Source: Psychromonas sp. L1A2 (GTDB lineage: Bacteria > Pseudomonadota > Gammaproteobacteria > Enterobacterales > Psychromonadaceae). From it: 64,000 bases of DNA. Every line of letters begins with the position of its first letter. Position 1 is the first letter of the stretch. Below the pieces are notes generated by a model that worked only from the letters and a program-made list of their open reading frames with translations, ran no database searches and was not told the origin of the DNA. A program made the translations under genes and the position numbers. The stretch lies in NCBI RefSeq assembly GCF_009828855.1, contig NZ_WUAG01000002.1:1240001-1304000 (forward strand). Reading direction: 5' to 3'. Below, one piece after another: positions 1 through 9,808 of this stretch.

Positions 1-99
1 CTTTATTACGTCACTGCGTGGGTATTTGTATTTGCTATTTATTTTCTTTTTAGTGAAGTTTTTATTATTTCACTACCGGAAGGTCTACTCTTTTTCTAG
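1..99 (+). CDS. tctB: TctB-family small permease subunit, C-terminal end (partial)
   Basis: An open frame enters from the left edge and stops at a TAG at 97-99, nine bases before tctA. The visible 32 residues form a hydrophobic helix (YYVTAWVFVFAIYFLFSEVF) followed by a short tail ending LPEGLLFF, the usual ending of TctB small membrane subunits of tripartite tricarboxylate transporters. Position directly before tctA supports this. The rest of the gene and the periplasmic binding protein would lie outside the window. Another frame is also open here to 112 but gives a less membrane-like sequence. Confidence 0.6.
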   Translation, partial: LYYVTAWVFVFAIYFLFSEVFIISLPEGLLFF

Positions 100-108
100 G
101 TTATTATT

Positions 109-1602
109 ATGATGGAATATTTATTTAATGGGTTTGCAGATGCTTTTAGTCTAGCTGTTTTCCCAGTATTAGTTTTTGGTGTATTAGGTGGCGTTATATT
201 AGGTGCGTTACCTGGTTTAACGGCAACCATGGGCGTAGCAATATTATTGCCTTTCACTTTTGGAATGGCCCCTACGCCGGCACTTGTTATGTTAATTGGG
301 GTTTATATTGGTGGTATTTACGGTGGTTCAATCGCCGCTATTTTATTAAAAACACCAGGTACCCCTGCTTCGGCAGCAACGGTACTTGATGGTCATACAA
401 TGGCTATCAAAGGTCTTGCGGCAAAAGCGTTGAGTATCGCTGCCGTGGCATCATTTATTGGTGGTTTAATTAGTACCATTGTATTAATTGCTATTGCACC
501 CATATTGGCAGATTTTGCACTGCGATTTAATGCACCTGAATACTTTGCACTTGCACTGTTTGGCTTAACTATTATTGCGAGCGTTTCAGCTAAAAATATC
601 ATGAAAGGTCTACTCGCAGGGACTATCGGCTTATTAGTGTCTATGGTTGGCTTAGACCCTATCAGTAGTGTACCTCGCTTTACCTTTGGTATATTAGATC
701 TTTATAGTGGGATTAATATTATCCCTGTATTAATCGGTTTATTTGCCATTTCAGAAGGTTTAAATCAATTAGAAAAGCTATCTAGTGATAAACAAGACAT
801 TCCTCCTAAGTTTGATTATAAACTATTGAGTTTTTCAGATTTTAAGAAGATTTTACCTACAACGATCAAGAGTGGTCTTATCGGTACCTCAATTGGTTCA
901 GTGCCTGGCGCTGGGGCTGATATTTCAGCTTTTGCTTGTTACAACGAAGCAAAGCGTGTTGCTAAAAATCCAGAAGAATTTGGTAATGGTTCAATGCATG
1001 GTTTAGCAGCCGCGGAATCAGGCAACAATGGAGTAACCGGTGGTTCATTAGTACCTTTATTAACATTAGGTGTACCGGGTGATGCGGTTTCAGCAGTATT
1101 GTTAGGGGCTTTAATTGTTCAAGGTTTAACACCGGGTCCATTATTGTTTACTCAAAATCCTGAAATTGTTTATGGTATTTTTAGCTCGATGATTGTAGCA
1201 AATATAGTCATGCTAATTATTGGATTTCTAGGTATCAGATTCTTCTGCCGTATTATAGAAGTACCAAAAATAATTATGATCCCTATTATCATCTTCCTAT
1301 CTGTTATTGGTGCTTACGCAATTAATAACTCTATGTTTGATGTAGGTATTGCGATTACATTTGGCTTATTAGGCTTTATATTAAATAAACTAGATATCCC
1401 ATCGTCACCTATTTTATTAGCGATAATATTAGGCCCAATGGCAGAAACAAACTTAAGAAAATCCTTGATCTTGTATGAAGGTAGTTGGTCGTTCTTGTAT
1501 GATCGTCCAATTGCACTAGCCTTTATTCTATTCGCTGTTTTCTCTGTTTATTCAACTATTAAACTGAAAAAGAAAGAGCGTTTAGCAGAAGAGAAAAAAT
1601 AA
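109..1602 (+). CDS. tctA: Tripartite tricarboxylate transporter large permease TctA
   Basis: A 497-residue polytopic inner-membrane protein of normal TctA length. The N-terminal TctA signature is visible as GALPGLTATMGVAILLPF around residues 32-49, and a second glycine-rich loop with VPGAGADISAF occurs near residue 265, matching the inverted repeat of the family. It would form the main channel for uptake of a carboxylate driven by the ion gradient, with TctB and a TctC binding protein. The substrate cannot be told from sequence. It starts with two adjacent ATG codons nine bases after tctB stops and is followed by a strong hairpin terminator. Confidence 0.9.
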   Translation: MMEYLFNGFADAFSLAVFPVLVFGVLGGVILGALPGLTATMGVAILLPFTFGMAPTPALVMLIGVYIGGIYGGSIAAILLKTPGTPASAATVLDGHTMAIKGLAAKALSIAAVASFIGGLISTIVLIAIAPILADFALRFNAPEYFALALFGLTIIASVSAKNIMKGLLAGTIGLLVSMVGLDPISSVPRFTFGILDLYSGINIIPVLIGLFAISEGLNQLEKLSSDKQDIPPKFDYKLLSFSDFKKILPTTIKSGLIGTSIGSVPGAGADISAFACYNEAKRVAKNPEEFGNGSMHGLAAAESGNNGVTGGSLVPLLTLGVPGDAVSAVLLGALIVQGLTPGPLLFTQNPEIVYGIFSSMIVANIVMLIIGFLGIRFFCRIIEVPKIIMIPIIIFLSVIGAYAINNSMFDVGIAITFGLLGFILNKLDIPSSPILLAIILGPMAETNLRKSLILYEGSWSFLYDRPIALAFILFAVFSVYSTIKLKKKERLAEEKK

Positions 1603-1632
1603 TTTTATTATGAGAGGTTTATATTTAGAAAT

Positions 1633-1678
1633 AAAGAAAAGTAGCAAATGACATCATATGTATTTGCTACTTTTCTTT
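1633..1678. terminator. Bidirectional hairpin terminator after tctA
   Basis: A 17-bp perfect stem (AAAGAAAAGTAGCAAAT at 1633-1649 with its complement at 1662-1678) is flanked by A- and T-rich tracts. It lies between the convergent tctA and the metallophosphoesterase gene and can serve both. Confidence 0.8.
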
Positions 1679-1706
1679 TAATCATTCATCGCAATGCGCT
1701 CATTAA

Positions 1707-4190
1707 TTATTTGGTATTTACAATTAATGCATAACGACCATCTTGGTGAGTAAATCCCCAAACTGTATTATTATTGTAGTTATAGCCCCATATGTAAGTT
1801 GCACAACTATCAGCAACATCACTCGGCACACTTCCCGTTCCAGAACCATACATTACACTGAAATCATCTGAGTAAGCCGTAGCAGTGAAACAACTATCAT
1901 CAAGGAACTCTTCCCAATCACCACTGGTTTCATTATATCGACCGATAGTTAATGTTGATAACTCAGCACCTTCAGGAGCAGTCATTGCAAGAGTGATTGC
2001 ATCAGCTTGATCATTATCACTGACCACACCATCACGAATAACATTAGTTGGATTATCTCTTTCAACTGCATCTTTATCATAAAATAATTCAGATGGAGAG
2101 GTATCTTGTACAAAACCATTGGTATTTTTATAACTACCATCTTGATTCAAATTACCATTAATGAACAAAATATCAGACACAGTAGTTTCATTATTATCAG
2201 CAAACCAACTCAATGATAATAACTCGTTCATAGCGTCTTCGTTGCGTGAAATATTGTAAGTATCAGCAAAGCTAGTGTATTCACCTTTACCTGTTCCTAA
2301 CTCGTCTTGATAGTTAACATCACTACCCGTTTGCTTGTTACCTGCTGAATCTGTTTCTAGTACTTCAACACTGTTATAGGTTAGGTTATACCCGTCTAAT
2401 ATAGCCGCTTCAGTACCAATGTATCCCTCTTCGTCTGGTGTACTCGTGGTTGTCCAATAAGATTCATACGGTGAAACGATTCGCTGTAATGCATCACTTG
2501 TATAACTTGCTGTATCACCTAAACTCCACTCAATGTCGATAATTTCTTCAACGGTTTCACCCGTTGTTGCATCAACGTCATATTGTACCCAAGCATCTTG
2601 TTCTTCATCCCAGTACGTTCCCATATTTAAGTCAGCTTCAGAGAAATTGACCGGAGCATAATAGTTTTTAAAAGTGATTTGACGGTCATTCACTTCAACA
2701 ATAACAAACGAAATCTTATTCGATTTTTCATACTTAGTTAGTTGTTTAGTATACTGACTATTAGTTCCTTCATAGTCCCCAACCTGTACAAAATTATCTT
2801 GCGCTAAACCCGTTTCATAAGCGCTATTAACACCATAGCGATTATTATAAGCCTTCCAAGATGCGTTACCTGCAACTATTTGTGTAAAGCCAACAGAAGT
2901 ATCAGAGATATCAGGGTGAATCATACTACGTGAATACTGGTGGTCATGGCCCGCAATGTAATTCACTTTATATTCACTCAGTAGATTGAGTACGTTATTC
3001 ATCAGACCTGGTGATGATTCATCTTGTAACGCTAAGTAACCTAACTGGCCAGTATCCAGACCTAAAATACCTGGTTCAGTACTTTCGTCGTCATCATCGT
3101 CACTCAATGAAGAGATATAATCAAAGTACTCATCATAATCATAAACAGAAGGACGCTTTTTAGTTGATAGTGCTTCGTGACCAAACATGACAATATGATC
3201 GACTTTCGAAGAATTTTCTTCTAACACATCTTTTAACCAGCTATAAATCAATAGCCATGTACCTTCATAACTGACCGAAACCAAGTCACTTGCATAAAAA
3301 TCGATAGCAATAAATAAAGTGTTATTTTGTATTGTGTAATACATTAAATCTTCAATGCCTTCATAACCAACAATATCACCACTAGCTAAACCTGCAGTTA
3401 ATAATGTTCCTGGGTACTGCTGATACAAGTTATAACCTTGGTCGTATTCTTCAGAGTCCGAGTCTGTATAGGCATCAATATCATTGTCCATGTTATTTAC
3501 TGATGATGGATCCGTTGTATCAACTTCAGTAGTGAACCAACTTAACCAATCATTACCGTCAACAACTTCATGGTTACCACGAACGGGTAAGACTGTTATC
3601 CCAGCTTCAGTAAGCGGTGTAGCTACTTTGTCCATCCACTCTACATATTCATTTTCGGTACGTAGGTCAGTCATATCCCCTACAGCTAAAACAATAGAAA
3701 CTCCTTCACTCTTAATTTTAGTGATAATCGGTTCAATCATTAATGAAGGTAAGTGCTTGAAGTCGTAAGGATTATCAGATCGTTCATTAGATGCAATTGC
3801 GACAGGTGCATCACCATCAGCTAGCGCATCACCATTTTCATCAGCAAAGAATGTATTGTATGGGTCAGACACATCAATTTTCCAACCTTCACCATCAAAA
3901 ATACCATCATTATTGACGTCATAACCGATCTTTATTGATAATGTTATATTATCAAATGTATGTGTAATGGTTTGTGTATAATCATCATCGTAAGCACCTT
4001 GGGTATCGGGAATAACAGCAAATCGCCATACATTACCACTGTTATTCTCTGCGAGTATATTCGCTCCTTTTGTTGATAAGCTAGTGACTTCCTTGGTAGT
4101 TTCAGAGCTCCCCTTACTATCACCACCACAAGCACTTAAAGCGCTGACAGCTGTAGCAATAAAAATAGCTTTATGTATATCCTTTATCAT
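1707..4190 (-). CDS. Calcineurin-like metallophosphoesterase lipoprotein
   Basis: An 827-residue exported protein. Residues 1-20 form a lipoprotein signal peptide ending in the lipobox LSAC, with Cys21 as lipidation site. The metallophosphoesterase motifs appear in order: DTQ (62-64), GDMTD (171-175), RGNHE (204-208), then GHEAL and AGHDHQYSR further on, which would bind the two catalytic metal ions. The first motif has Gln where many family members have His. An acidic segment DVNNDGIFDG around 91-100 looks like a calcium-binding loop. The large C-terminal part (about residue 500 on) is not recognised. The substrate is unknown; an extracytoplasmic phosphate ester, nucleotide or nucleic acid is plausible. 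It stands alone on the minus strand with 268 bases of unremarkable AT-rich DNA upstream. Confidence 0.8.
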   Translation of the reverse strand: MIKDIHKAIFIATAVSALSACGGDSKGSSETTKEVTSLSTKGANILAENNSGNVWRFAVIPDTQGAYDDDYTQTITHTFDNITLSIKIGYDVNNDGIFDGEGWKIDVSDPYNTFFADENGDALADGDAPVAIASNERSDNPYDFKHLPSLMIEPIITKIKSEGVSIVLAVGDMTDLRTENEYVEWMDKVATPLTEAGITVLPVRGNHEVVDGNDWLSWFTTEVDTTDPSSVNNMDNDIDAYTDSDSEEYDQGYNLYQQYPGTLLTAGLASGDIVGYEGIEDLMYYTIQNNTLFIAIDFYASDLVSVSYEGTWLLIYSWLKDVLEENSSKVDHIVMFGHEALSTKKRPSVYDYDEYFDYISSLSDDDDDESTEPGILGLDTGQLGYLALQDESSPGLMNNVLNLLSEYKVNYIAGHDHQYSRSMIHPDISDTSVGFTQIVAGNASWKAYNNRYGVNSAYETGLAQDNFVQVGDYEGTNSQYTKQLTKYEKSNKISFVIVEVNDRQITFKNYYAPVNFSEADLNMGTYWDEEQDAWVQYDVDATTGETVEEIIDIEWSLGDTASYTSDALQRIVSPYESYWTTTSTPDEEGYIGTEAAILDGYNLTYNSVEVLETDSAGNKQTGSDVNYQDELGTGKGEYTSFADTYNISRNEDAMNELLSLSWFADNNETTVSDILFINGNLNQDGSYKNTNGFVQDTSPSELFYDKDAVERDNPTNVIRDGVVSDNDQADAITLAMTAPEGAELSTLTIGRYNETSGDWEEFLDDSCFTATAYSDDFSVMYGSGTGSVPSDVADSCATYIWGYNYNNNTVWGFTHQDGRYALIVNTK

Positions 4191-4458
4191 TATATTTACC
4201 TATCATCTGATTTACAGTTTACAATTATTTTAGAAATAACTGAATATTGAAAGCAGTACATTAAAGGATAGATATGACAAATTAATGATAGGAATATAAC
4301 AATCAAGTTAACAAATAATACGATCTAAATATGGGCGCATAAATAGAGTGTGCATTAACAATTAAAAGCCACAAAATAACTTTTTTCATTATTCCTAGTG
4401 AATCTGAACCGGAAGTAATAGATTTGAAAGATGCTATAAAGTAATTCAATAATTGCGT

Positions 4459-5646
4459 TTATCTAATATTAAGCTTCAATCTTTTTGCCAGAGGTTCAAT
4501 AGCTGCTCCTTGGAAGAAAACGGAAATAAGCACAATAAAAAATACCATATTAACTATCGTCAATGAAGAACTCACGCCAGCAGCGGCAGGAATAAGAGCA
4601 AACACGATAGGTGTTGCCCCTTTAAGGCCAATAGAAGAGATAAATAAACGCTTTCTCCAACTTGCTTTAGGAAAGAATAAATAACAAATCTGCACCGCTA
4701 ACGGTCTTGCTACAAAGATCAGTAAAACAGCAGGTAATAGCGAAGCATACAATACCTCAAATAAATGATGAGGGAATATTTGTAATCCAAGTGCAATAAA
4801 CATTAAGGCCTGGGCCAACCATGACAAACTATTAAAGAAATGTTTAGTCATCTCTTTTCCACGTTTAATACCATTGCCCATCACAACACCCACAACATAA
4901 GATGCTAATAATATATTACCGCCAATGAACTCACTGCCGTAAGTTGCTAATACAAAACTGGCTAAAACAAAGACAGGAATCAGGCCATATTCTTCAAGCT
5001 TAATATGATTAAGCAACCATACCGCAACACGTCCAACAACAAACGCAACAACGAGCGCACTGAATATTTGTGTAACGAGCTCAATGCTAATTTGACTAGC
5101 AGAAACTGCATTATCAGGCGCAAGTGCAAGCTGAGTTAATAACACTACCAATATAAGAGCAATCGGGTCATTAGTAGCAGATTCAAACTCTAAAACGGTA
5201 TCCGTTTGTTCTTTCAATTTAATTTTTTTAGATTGAAGAATTGAAAATACAGCAGCGGCATCCGTGGAGGAAACAATCGCAGCAAATAACAAACAATGAA
5301 TAAAGGAAAAGTCTAAAGTATAAGAGAGTAGCACAGAGAAAAATAACGTCGTTAATAACACCCCTAATGTCGATAAGACGCCACCTTCTCGATAGGCCAC
5401 CCGGACACTTTCCTTGGACGTATTTAAGCCACCAACAAAGACAATAATATTCAGTGCAATACTGCCTACTAAAGACGTTAAAGCAAAATTGTCATATACA
5501 AAATTGAACTCGCCATTACCAAATAATAAACCAACCCCCATGAAGATGAGTAAAGATGGGATACCAAAAGTCCGCGATGGATGATGTAAAAGAATACCAA
5601 TTCCAATCAAAGCGGCAATACAAATTAGTATAAGTTGATATGACAT
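4459..5646 (-). CDS. CPA1-type cation/proton antiporter, NhaP2 (CvrA)-like, lacking the cytosolic tail
   Basis: A 395-residue protein made almost entirely of membrane helices. The antiporter core motifs are visible: STDAAAVF around 127-134 and the Asn-Asp pair in ATNDPIAL (159-160), the ion-binding residues of the CPA1 branch. The sequence resembles NhaP2/CvrA potassium/proton antiporters, but those carry about 180 further residues with a TrkA-C domain, absent here because the frame ends cleanly after the last helix. It probably exchanges sodium or potassium for protons at the inner membrane. No partner gene is adjacent; the neighbour upstream is divergent. Confidence 0.8.
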   Translation of the reverse strand: MSYQLILICIAALIGIGILLHHPSRTFGIPSLLIFMGVGLLFGNGEFNFVYDNFALTSLVGSIALNIIVFVGGLNTSKESVRVAYREGGVLSTLGVLLTTLFFSVLLSYTLDFSFIHCLLFAAIVSSTDAAAVFSILQSKKIKLKEQTDTVLEFESATNDPIALILVVLLTQLALAPDNAVSASQISIELVTQIFSALVVAFVVGRVAVWLLNHIKLEEYGLIPVFVLASFVLATYGSEFIGGNILLASYVVGVVMGNGIKRGKEMTKHFFNSLSWLAQALMFIALGLQIFPHHLFEVLYASLLPAVLLIFVARPLAVQICYLFFPKASWRKRLFISSIGLKGATPIVFALIPAAAGVSSSLTIVNMVFFIVLISVFFQGAAIEPLAKRLKLNIR

Positions 5647-6260
5647 TATTTCTTTTTTTTCCTTTTTTTGAATGTTTACTAAGAGTTATTTATGGTTTAT
5701 TTACATTTTTTAAAAATTATTTGCGATTAATACAACTTTGATTTCACGGTTGAAAAAATTAAATCACAGAATAATGTATAGACTTGCAATGAAAAGGTAA
5801 TGATTAATAGATAGCTTAAATTAGAGAAAAAAATTTAAACTAAGCAGTGACTTATATCAAATTAATTATACATAATATCTACAAGACTTATATTTATAAA
5901 ATGTTTAATTGTAGTAATGCACATTTAAATAAAAAAATAAAATCAATAAAAAACAACAAGTTAAAAATCTTCATAGTGAAGATTAAAAAATAAAAACACA
6001 TCATAAATTAAATACGATTCAATTCACTTATTTATCGAAAAGGCCATACCCTAAAATCAACAAATTTTAGTATGGCTTTAAGGATTCTTTAACGACTTTA
6101 AAAAGCAAGCTAACACTACCTGCTTATTTTATTTAACTTCATTCTTGCACTCAAAAAATACAAACGCCGATCAAACTTTACAATGAACGAGAGTGTTACC
6201 AATCACAAAGAAACAAGGAAGGTCATAAGCTTATATTATTAATACTTAAAATTAGATATA
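5647..6260. other. AT-rich divergent intergenic region with one hairpin
   Basis: About 600 bases separate the antiporter and the FIST gene. No convincing coding frame is seen. A hairpin at 6039-6079 pairs CTAAAAT (6051-6057) with ATTTTAG (6064-6070), and an outer AAAGGCCATA with TATGGCTTT. No upstream gene needs a terminator here in either direction, so it might end an unannotated small RNA or be a regulatory structure. Confidence 0.4.
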
Positions 6261-6344
6261 GTGAGATATACTTTTATTTCATCAATTTATCACTTAATCA
6301 TATTAACTCCAAAAATTGGTACTATAAAATTAGGAATAGACGTT

Positions 6345-7460
6345 ATGCCAACGACTTCTATCATAAAATTTACAGACAGCTCATCTTTAAGTGAATTAAA
6401 TAAAGCAATCAATAGTGTCGTTGAAGAAGGCGCTAAAACCGTATTATTATTGACTTGTATCGACAATAATTACAATCAAGAAAAATCAAAAGAAGTGTTA
6501 CAGCAATACACTGTTTCGCTGTGTGGCGCGGTATTTCCTAAAATCATATATAAAAATAAAAGTTACTCACAAGGAGCGATTGTTTTAGGATTAATGGTTC
6601 ACTGTAAAGTGGTAAATTATTCCATGTTGGCTGACTCAGATGCTGATTTAAAGTCTTATATTCAAATAAAAAGCCAACAAATAGAAAACTACCAAAACTT
6701 TATCATCATCTCCGATGCATTTTGCAATCAATGTGAAAACTTTACCGACCACTTTTATGATTACATGGGTTCTGGCATATCTGCGATTGGAGGAGGAGCT
6801 GGTTCATTGGATTTATTATCTCATCCGGTTATTTTTACCAACCAAGGGTTGATTAGTAACGCAACACAAGTAATCGCACTTCCTTGTCCAATAAAAAATA
6901 GTATCGGTCATGGTTGGGAAGTTTTAGATGGCCCTTATTTAGTCACCTCTTCTGAAGGGCACTATGTTCACTCATTAAATTACCGACCTACTTTTGAGTT
7001 ATACAAAGAAATTATTCAAAACAAAATAAAGTCACCTTTACCAACCGATTTTTTTGCTGAATTCTCCAAACATTACCCATTAGGCATAATGTCATTAGAT
7101 GGAGATATATTGGTAAGGGATCCATTACAAACAAATGGATCTTATTTAGAGTGTGTAGGAAATGTACCAGTTAATTCGATGGTGTATTTATTACACAGCA
7201 ATCGAAATAAAATGATTATTGCAAGTGACAAAACAGCGCGAGATGTAGCACAACAAAGTACATCAAAAACCCTTTTATTATTTGACTGTGTTACTCGAGA
7301 TCTATTATTCGGTGAAGATATTGGAGATGAGCTTGAAGCGATACAAAGTCCTTTCCCTAACACCTGTTTAGTCGGCGCAATGGCTCTAGGAGAAATAGCA
7401 AATACTGGAAATGGTTCAATTCGTTTACTTAATAAATCAACTGTTCTTGGCTCATTTTAA
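6345..7460 (+). CDS. FIST domain sensory protein
   Basis: A cytoplasmic FIST-N plus FIST-C protein. The glycine-rich core (SGISAIGGGAGSLDLL) and the C-terminal pattern CVGAMALGEIANTGNGS fit the family, which is thought to bind small ligands such as amino acids and to pass the signal to a partner output protein. The frame is open from a GTG at 6261, but I place the start at the ATG at 6345, preceded by an AGGA ribosome-binding site, giving 371 residues; the extra 28 residues would be hydrophobic and unlike the family. It lies 15 bases upstream of a GGDEF/EAL gene, so ligand sensing is probably coupled to c-di-GMP breakdown. Confidence 0.8.
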   Translation: MPTTSIIKFTDSSSLSELNKAINSVVEEGAKTVLLLTCIDNNYNQEKSKEVLQQYTVSLCGAVFPKIIYKNKSYSQGAIVLGLMVHCKVVNYSMLADSDADLKSYIQIKSQQIENYQNFIIISDAFCNQCENFTDHFYDYMGSGISAIGGGAGSLDLLSHPVIFTNQGLISNATQVIALPCPIKNSIGHGWEVLDGPYLVTSSEGHYVHSLNYRPTFELYKEIIQNKIKSPLPTDFFAEFSKHYPLGIMSLDGDILVRDPLQTNGSYLECVGNVPVNSMVYLLHSNRNKMIIASDKTARDVAQQSTSKTLLLFDCVTRDLLFGEDIGDELEAIQSPFPNTCLVGAMALGEIANTGNGSIRLLNKSTVLGSF

Positions 7461-7475
7461 ACGGTAGGAAAATTT

Positions 7476-9320
7476 ATGAATATAGCGATGCATATAATGT
7501 CGATTCAGCATCAATTAGTATTAGCAATAGATAACGATTCCGACTTAAAAAAAATGTTACACCAATTTTTGAGCCTTTGTAGCCTGTCTTTAAATTCCAC
7601 TAATAGTCATATTTTTCTTATAAAAGATAACAATAACAATCCAACATACCAAACAGATAAAAACAATAAGATCTTATTAAATCATTATGTTAGCTTCCCG
7701 ATGAAAAAAAATGGATTGTTATCGAGTAAAGATAAAAATTTATCAATTTTAGTTAACCAATTTTTCCAAAACAATAGCAATAGCAATACACAAGAGCAAC
7801 AAGTTGAATCGACGTTATATCATTTTTTTAAAATAGGTGATTTTGGTGTATTAACAATTGAACGAAAACAAAGTTTAGATCAAGCTATTCAAAATGCGCT
7901 TACACCTGTCTTAAACAAACTAGCTATTAGCACGATTGCTGCCATTAACCATCACTCCCTTGTTATAGAAATAAAAAACCGTAAACGAGTGGAAGAAAAA
8001 ATAACTTACCAAGCATCACACGACTTTCTCACTGGTCTTTACAATAGAATGAAAATTCAAGAGTTTTTAGCTAAAGCAATTGATAACTGTATATACCAGG
8101 AACAAACTGCTGCCATATTACTGATTAATTTAACTGGGTTTAAAAATATCAATGATGTAATGGGTTACCACGTAGGAGATGAAGTACTAAAACAAGCTGC
8201 GATTAGACTGAAAAAATTAATCAATAAAATGGGGATAGTCGCCAGGTTTAATGGGCATGAGTTTATTATATTAATAGAAAATTTACCTCTTAATAACATC
8301 AAAGCTCAATCGATCATTAATAAAGTGATTGTCGATATTGTGGATGCAATGGAAATCCCCTTTGAGTTCGTAGAAGGAAGGTTTTCTTTATCTTGTTTTA
8401 TTGGTTATGAAACTTTTAATAGCAACTCAAAAGGAGTTCAAGATATCCTTAAAAATGCCAGTATAGCAGTATATGAGGCTTTCAAAAGAGGGAAGGATAA
8501 AGCATTACTTTACGATGAAACCATGTCTAAACAGCTAAATAATTACATCAGTTACACCAAAGAAATAAAGCAGGCATTAATCCTTAACGAATTTGAGCTA
8601 CATTACCAACCTCAATATGACCACTTAAATAATATTATTGGCGCAGAAGCTTTATTGCGTTGGAATAATCCTCTACGCGGTTATGAGTCTCCTGCTATTT
8701 ATATTCCTATCGCGGAAGAAAGTGACTTGATAATGCAGATTAGTCGTTACGTTTTACAACAGGCATGTGAAGACATTAAAAAATTACAACGACTCTCTCT
8801 ACCAAGCTCATTTAAACAAATATCAATTAATATAAGTGCAAAACAATTAGCAAAGCATGATTTTGCAGATACCATTATTAGCGCAGTAAAAGAGCATAAA
8901 ATATCTCCTAAACATTTAAAGGTAGAGATAACAGAAAGTATCATGATGGGTGATATTGATTTATCAATCACCTGTTTAGAAAAACTGCATCAATTTGGTG
9001 TAGAGTGCGCAATTGATGATTTTGGTACCGGTTACTCTTCGTTAGCTTATTTAAAACGTTTACCTGCAAGCCTACTTAAAATAGACCGTTCCTTTGTCAC
9101 TGATATTAATACCGATACCAGTAACCTTGCCATTGCAAGTATGATTATAGAACTGGCTAAAAGCTTAAATATGCAAGTCATTGCTGAAGGTGTAGAAACT
9201 AAGCAGGAGTTAGAGTCTTTAATAAACTTAGGCTGTTACCAATATCAAGGATACTATTTTAGTCATCCTTTAACGTTTAATAAATTAATTGAATGTTTTA
9301 ATACACCTAAATTCGCATAA
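7476..9320 (+). CDS. GGDEF/EAL protein, probable c-di-GMP phosphodiesterase
   Basis: A 614-residue protein with a GAF-like N-terminal region (about 1-170), a GGDEF-type domain (about 180-345) and an EAL domain (about 360-610). The diguanylate cyclase signature is degenerate (NGHEF instead of GGDEF) and lacks an RxxD inhibitory site, so cyclase activity is unlikely. The EAL domain keeps EALLRW, the DDFGTGYSSL loop, KIDRSF and EGVET, so c-di-GMP hydrolysis is expected. It has no transmembrane helix. It is translated 15 bases after the FIST gene, with an AGGAAAA ribosome-binding site, and is followed by a terminator at 9511-9546. Confidence 0.88.
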   Translation: MNIAMHIMSIQHQLVLAIDNDSDLKKMLHQFLSLCSLSLNSTNSHIFLIKDNNNNPTYQTDKNNKILLNHYVSFPMKKNGLLSSKDKNLSILVNQFFQNNSNSNTQEQQVESTLYHFFKIGDFGVLTIERKQSLDQAIQNALTPVLNKLAISTIAAINHHSLVIEIKNRKRVEEKITYQASHDFLTGLYNRMKIQEFLAKAIDNCIYQEQTAAILLINLTGFKNINDVMGYHVGDEVLKQAAIRLKKLINKMGIVARFNGHEFIILIENLPLNNIKAQSIINKVIVDIVDAMEIPFEFVEGRFSLSCFIGYETFNSNSKGVQDILKNASIAVYEAFKRGKDKALLYDETMSKQLNNYISYTKEIKQALILNEFELHYQPQYDHLNNIIGAEALLRWNNPLRGYESPAIYIPIAEESDLIMQISRYVLQQACEDIKKLQRLSLPSSFKQISINISAKQLAKHDFADTIISAVKEHKISPKHLKVEITESIMMGDIDLSITCLEKLHQFGVECAIDDFGTGYSSLAYLKRLPASLLKIDRSFVTDINTDTSNLAIASMIIELAKSLNMQVIAEGVETKQELESLINLGCYQYQGYYFSHPLTFNKLIECFNTPKFA

Positions 9321-9510
9321 TACAACCGATAAAAGGTCGATAAACTTTTATATTTCCCCCTTACTTCTCTCACTTATAAGTTAAATTCAATATTCATTTA
9401 ACTCTAAAAAATAAGGAAAGAACGGATAAATTCTATAGGTTAAACCAAGCAACTTATTCATGAATATTCATAAATTTAATCAAGTAAGTATATGTTCAGC
9501 ACTCTACATA

Positions 9511-9546
9511 AAAAAGGCGATGAGAGTATAATTTCGTCGCCTTTTT
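9511..9546. terminator. Hairpin terminator after the FIST-EAL operon
   Basis: A stem AAAAAGGCGA (9511-9520) pairs with TCGCCTTTTT (9537-9546), giving a GC core followed by a T run. It ends the plus-strand operon. Confidence 0.75.
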
Positions 9547-9565
9547 AGCTTATATTATAAATGTA

Positions 9566-9788
9566 ATACCAATCACACTAATTAACTGATCTATTTTACT
9601 GGTTAAAATAACTTATTTCTTCGTTGTAAATTTCGTAAAGGGAACAGCCATTAATGAATTAACATGTTTTAGTTAATTCACCGATAGAAGATTAACGAAG
9701 TTAATCTTCGAAAGGCCTCAATTTACGCCTTAAACTAAGTCATTTTTCCTGCACAAAATTTAGATCACTTATTTAATGTAATCAGTAT
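9566..9788. repeat. MITE-like dispersed repeat, copy 1
   Basis: About 223 bp, non-coding, closely similar along its length to 38431-38653. The ends form an imperfect inverted repeat of about 28 bp (ATACCAATCACACTAATTAA at the left; the right end read in reverse starts ATACTGATTACATTAAATAA), both running into TGATCTA. It contains a perfect inner hairpin GAAGATTAAC-GAA-GTTAATCTTC. This fits a miniature inverted-repeat element mobilised in trans; no transposase is inside. It sits between convergent genes. Confidence 0.65.
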
Positions 9789-9808
9789 AAAATGTCATCC
9801 ACTTAAGC

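Noticed and set aside
3484..3768. Plus-strand open frame opposite the metallophosphoesterase
   Set aside because: Antisense to strongly conserved phosphoesterase motifs and without family features; a shadow frame.
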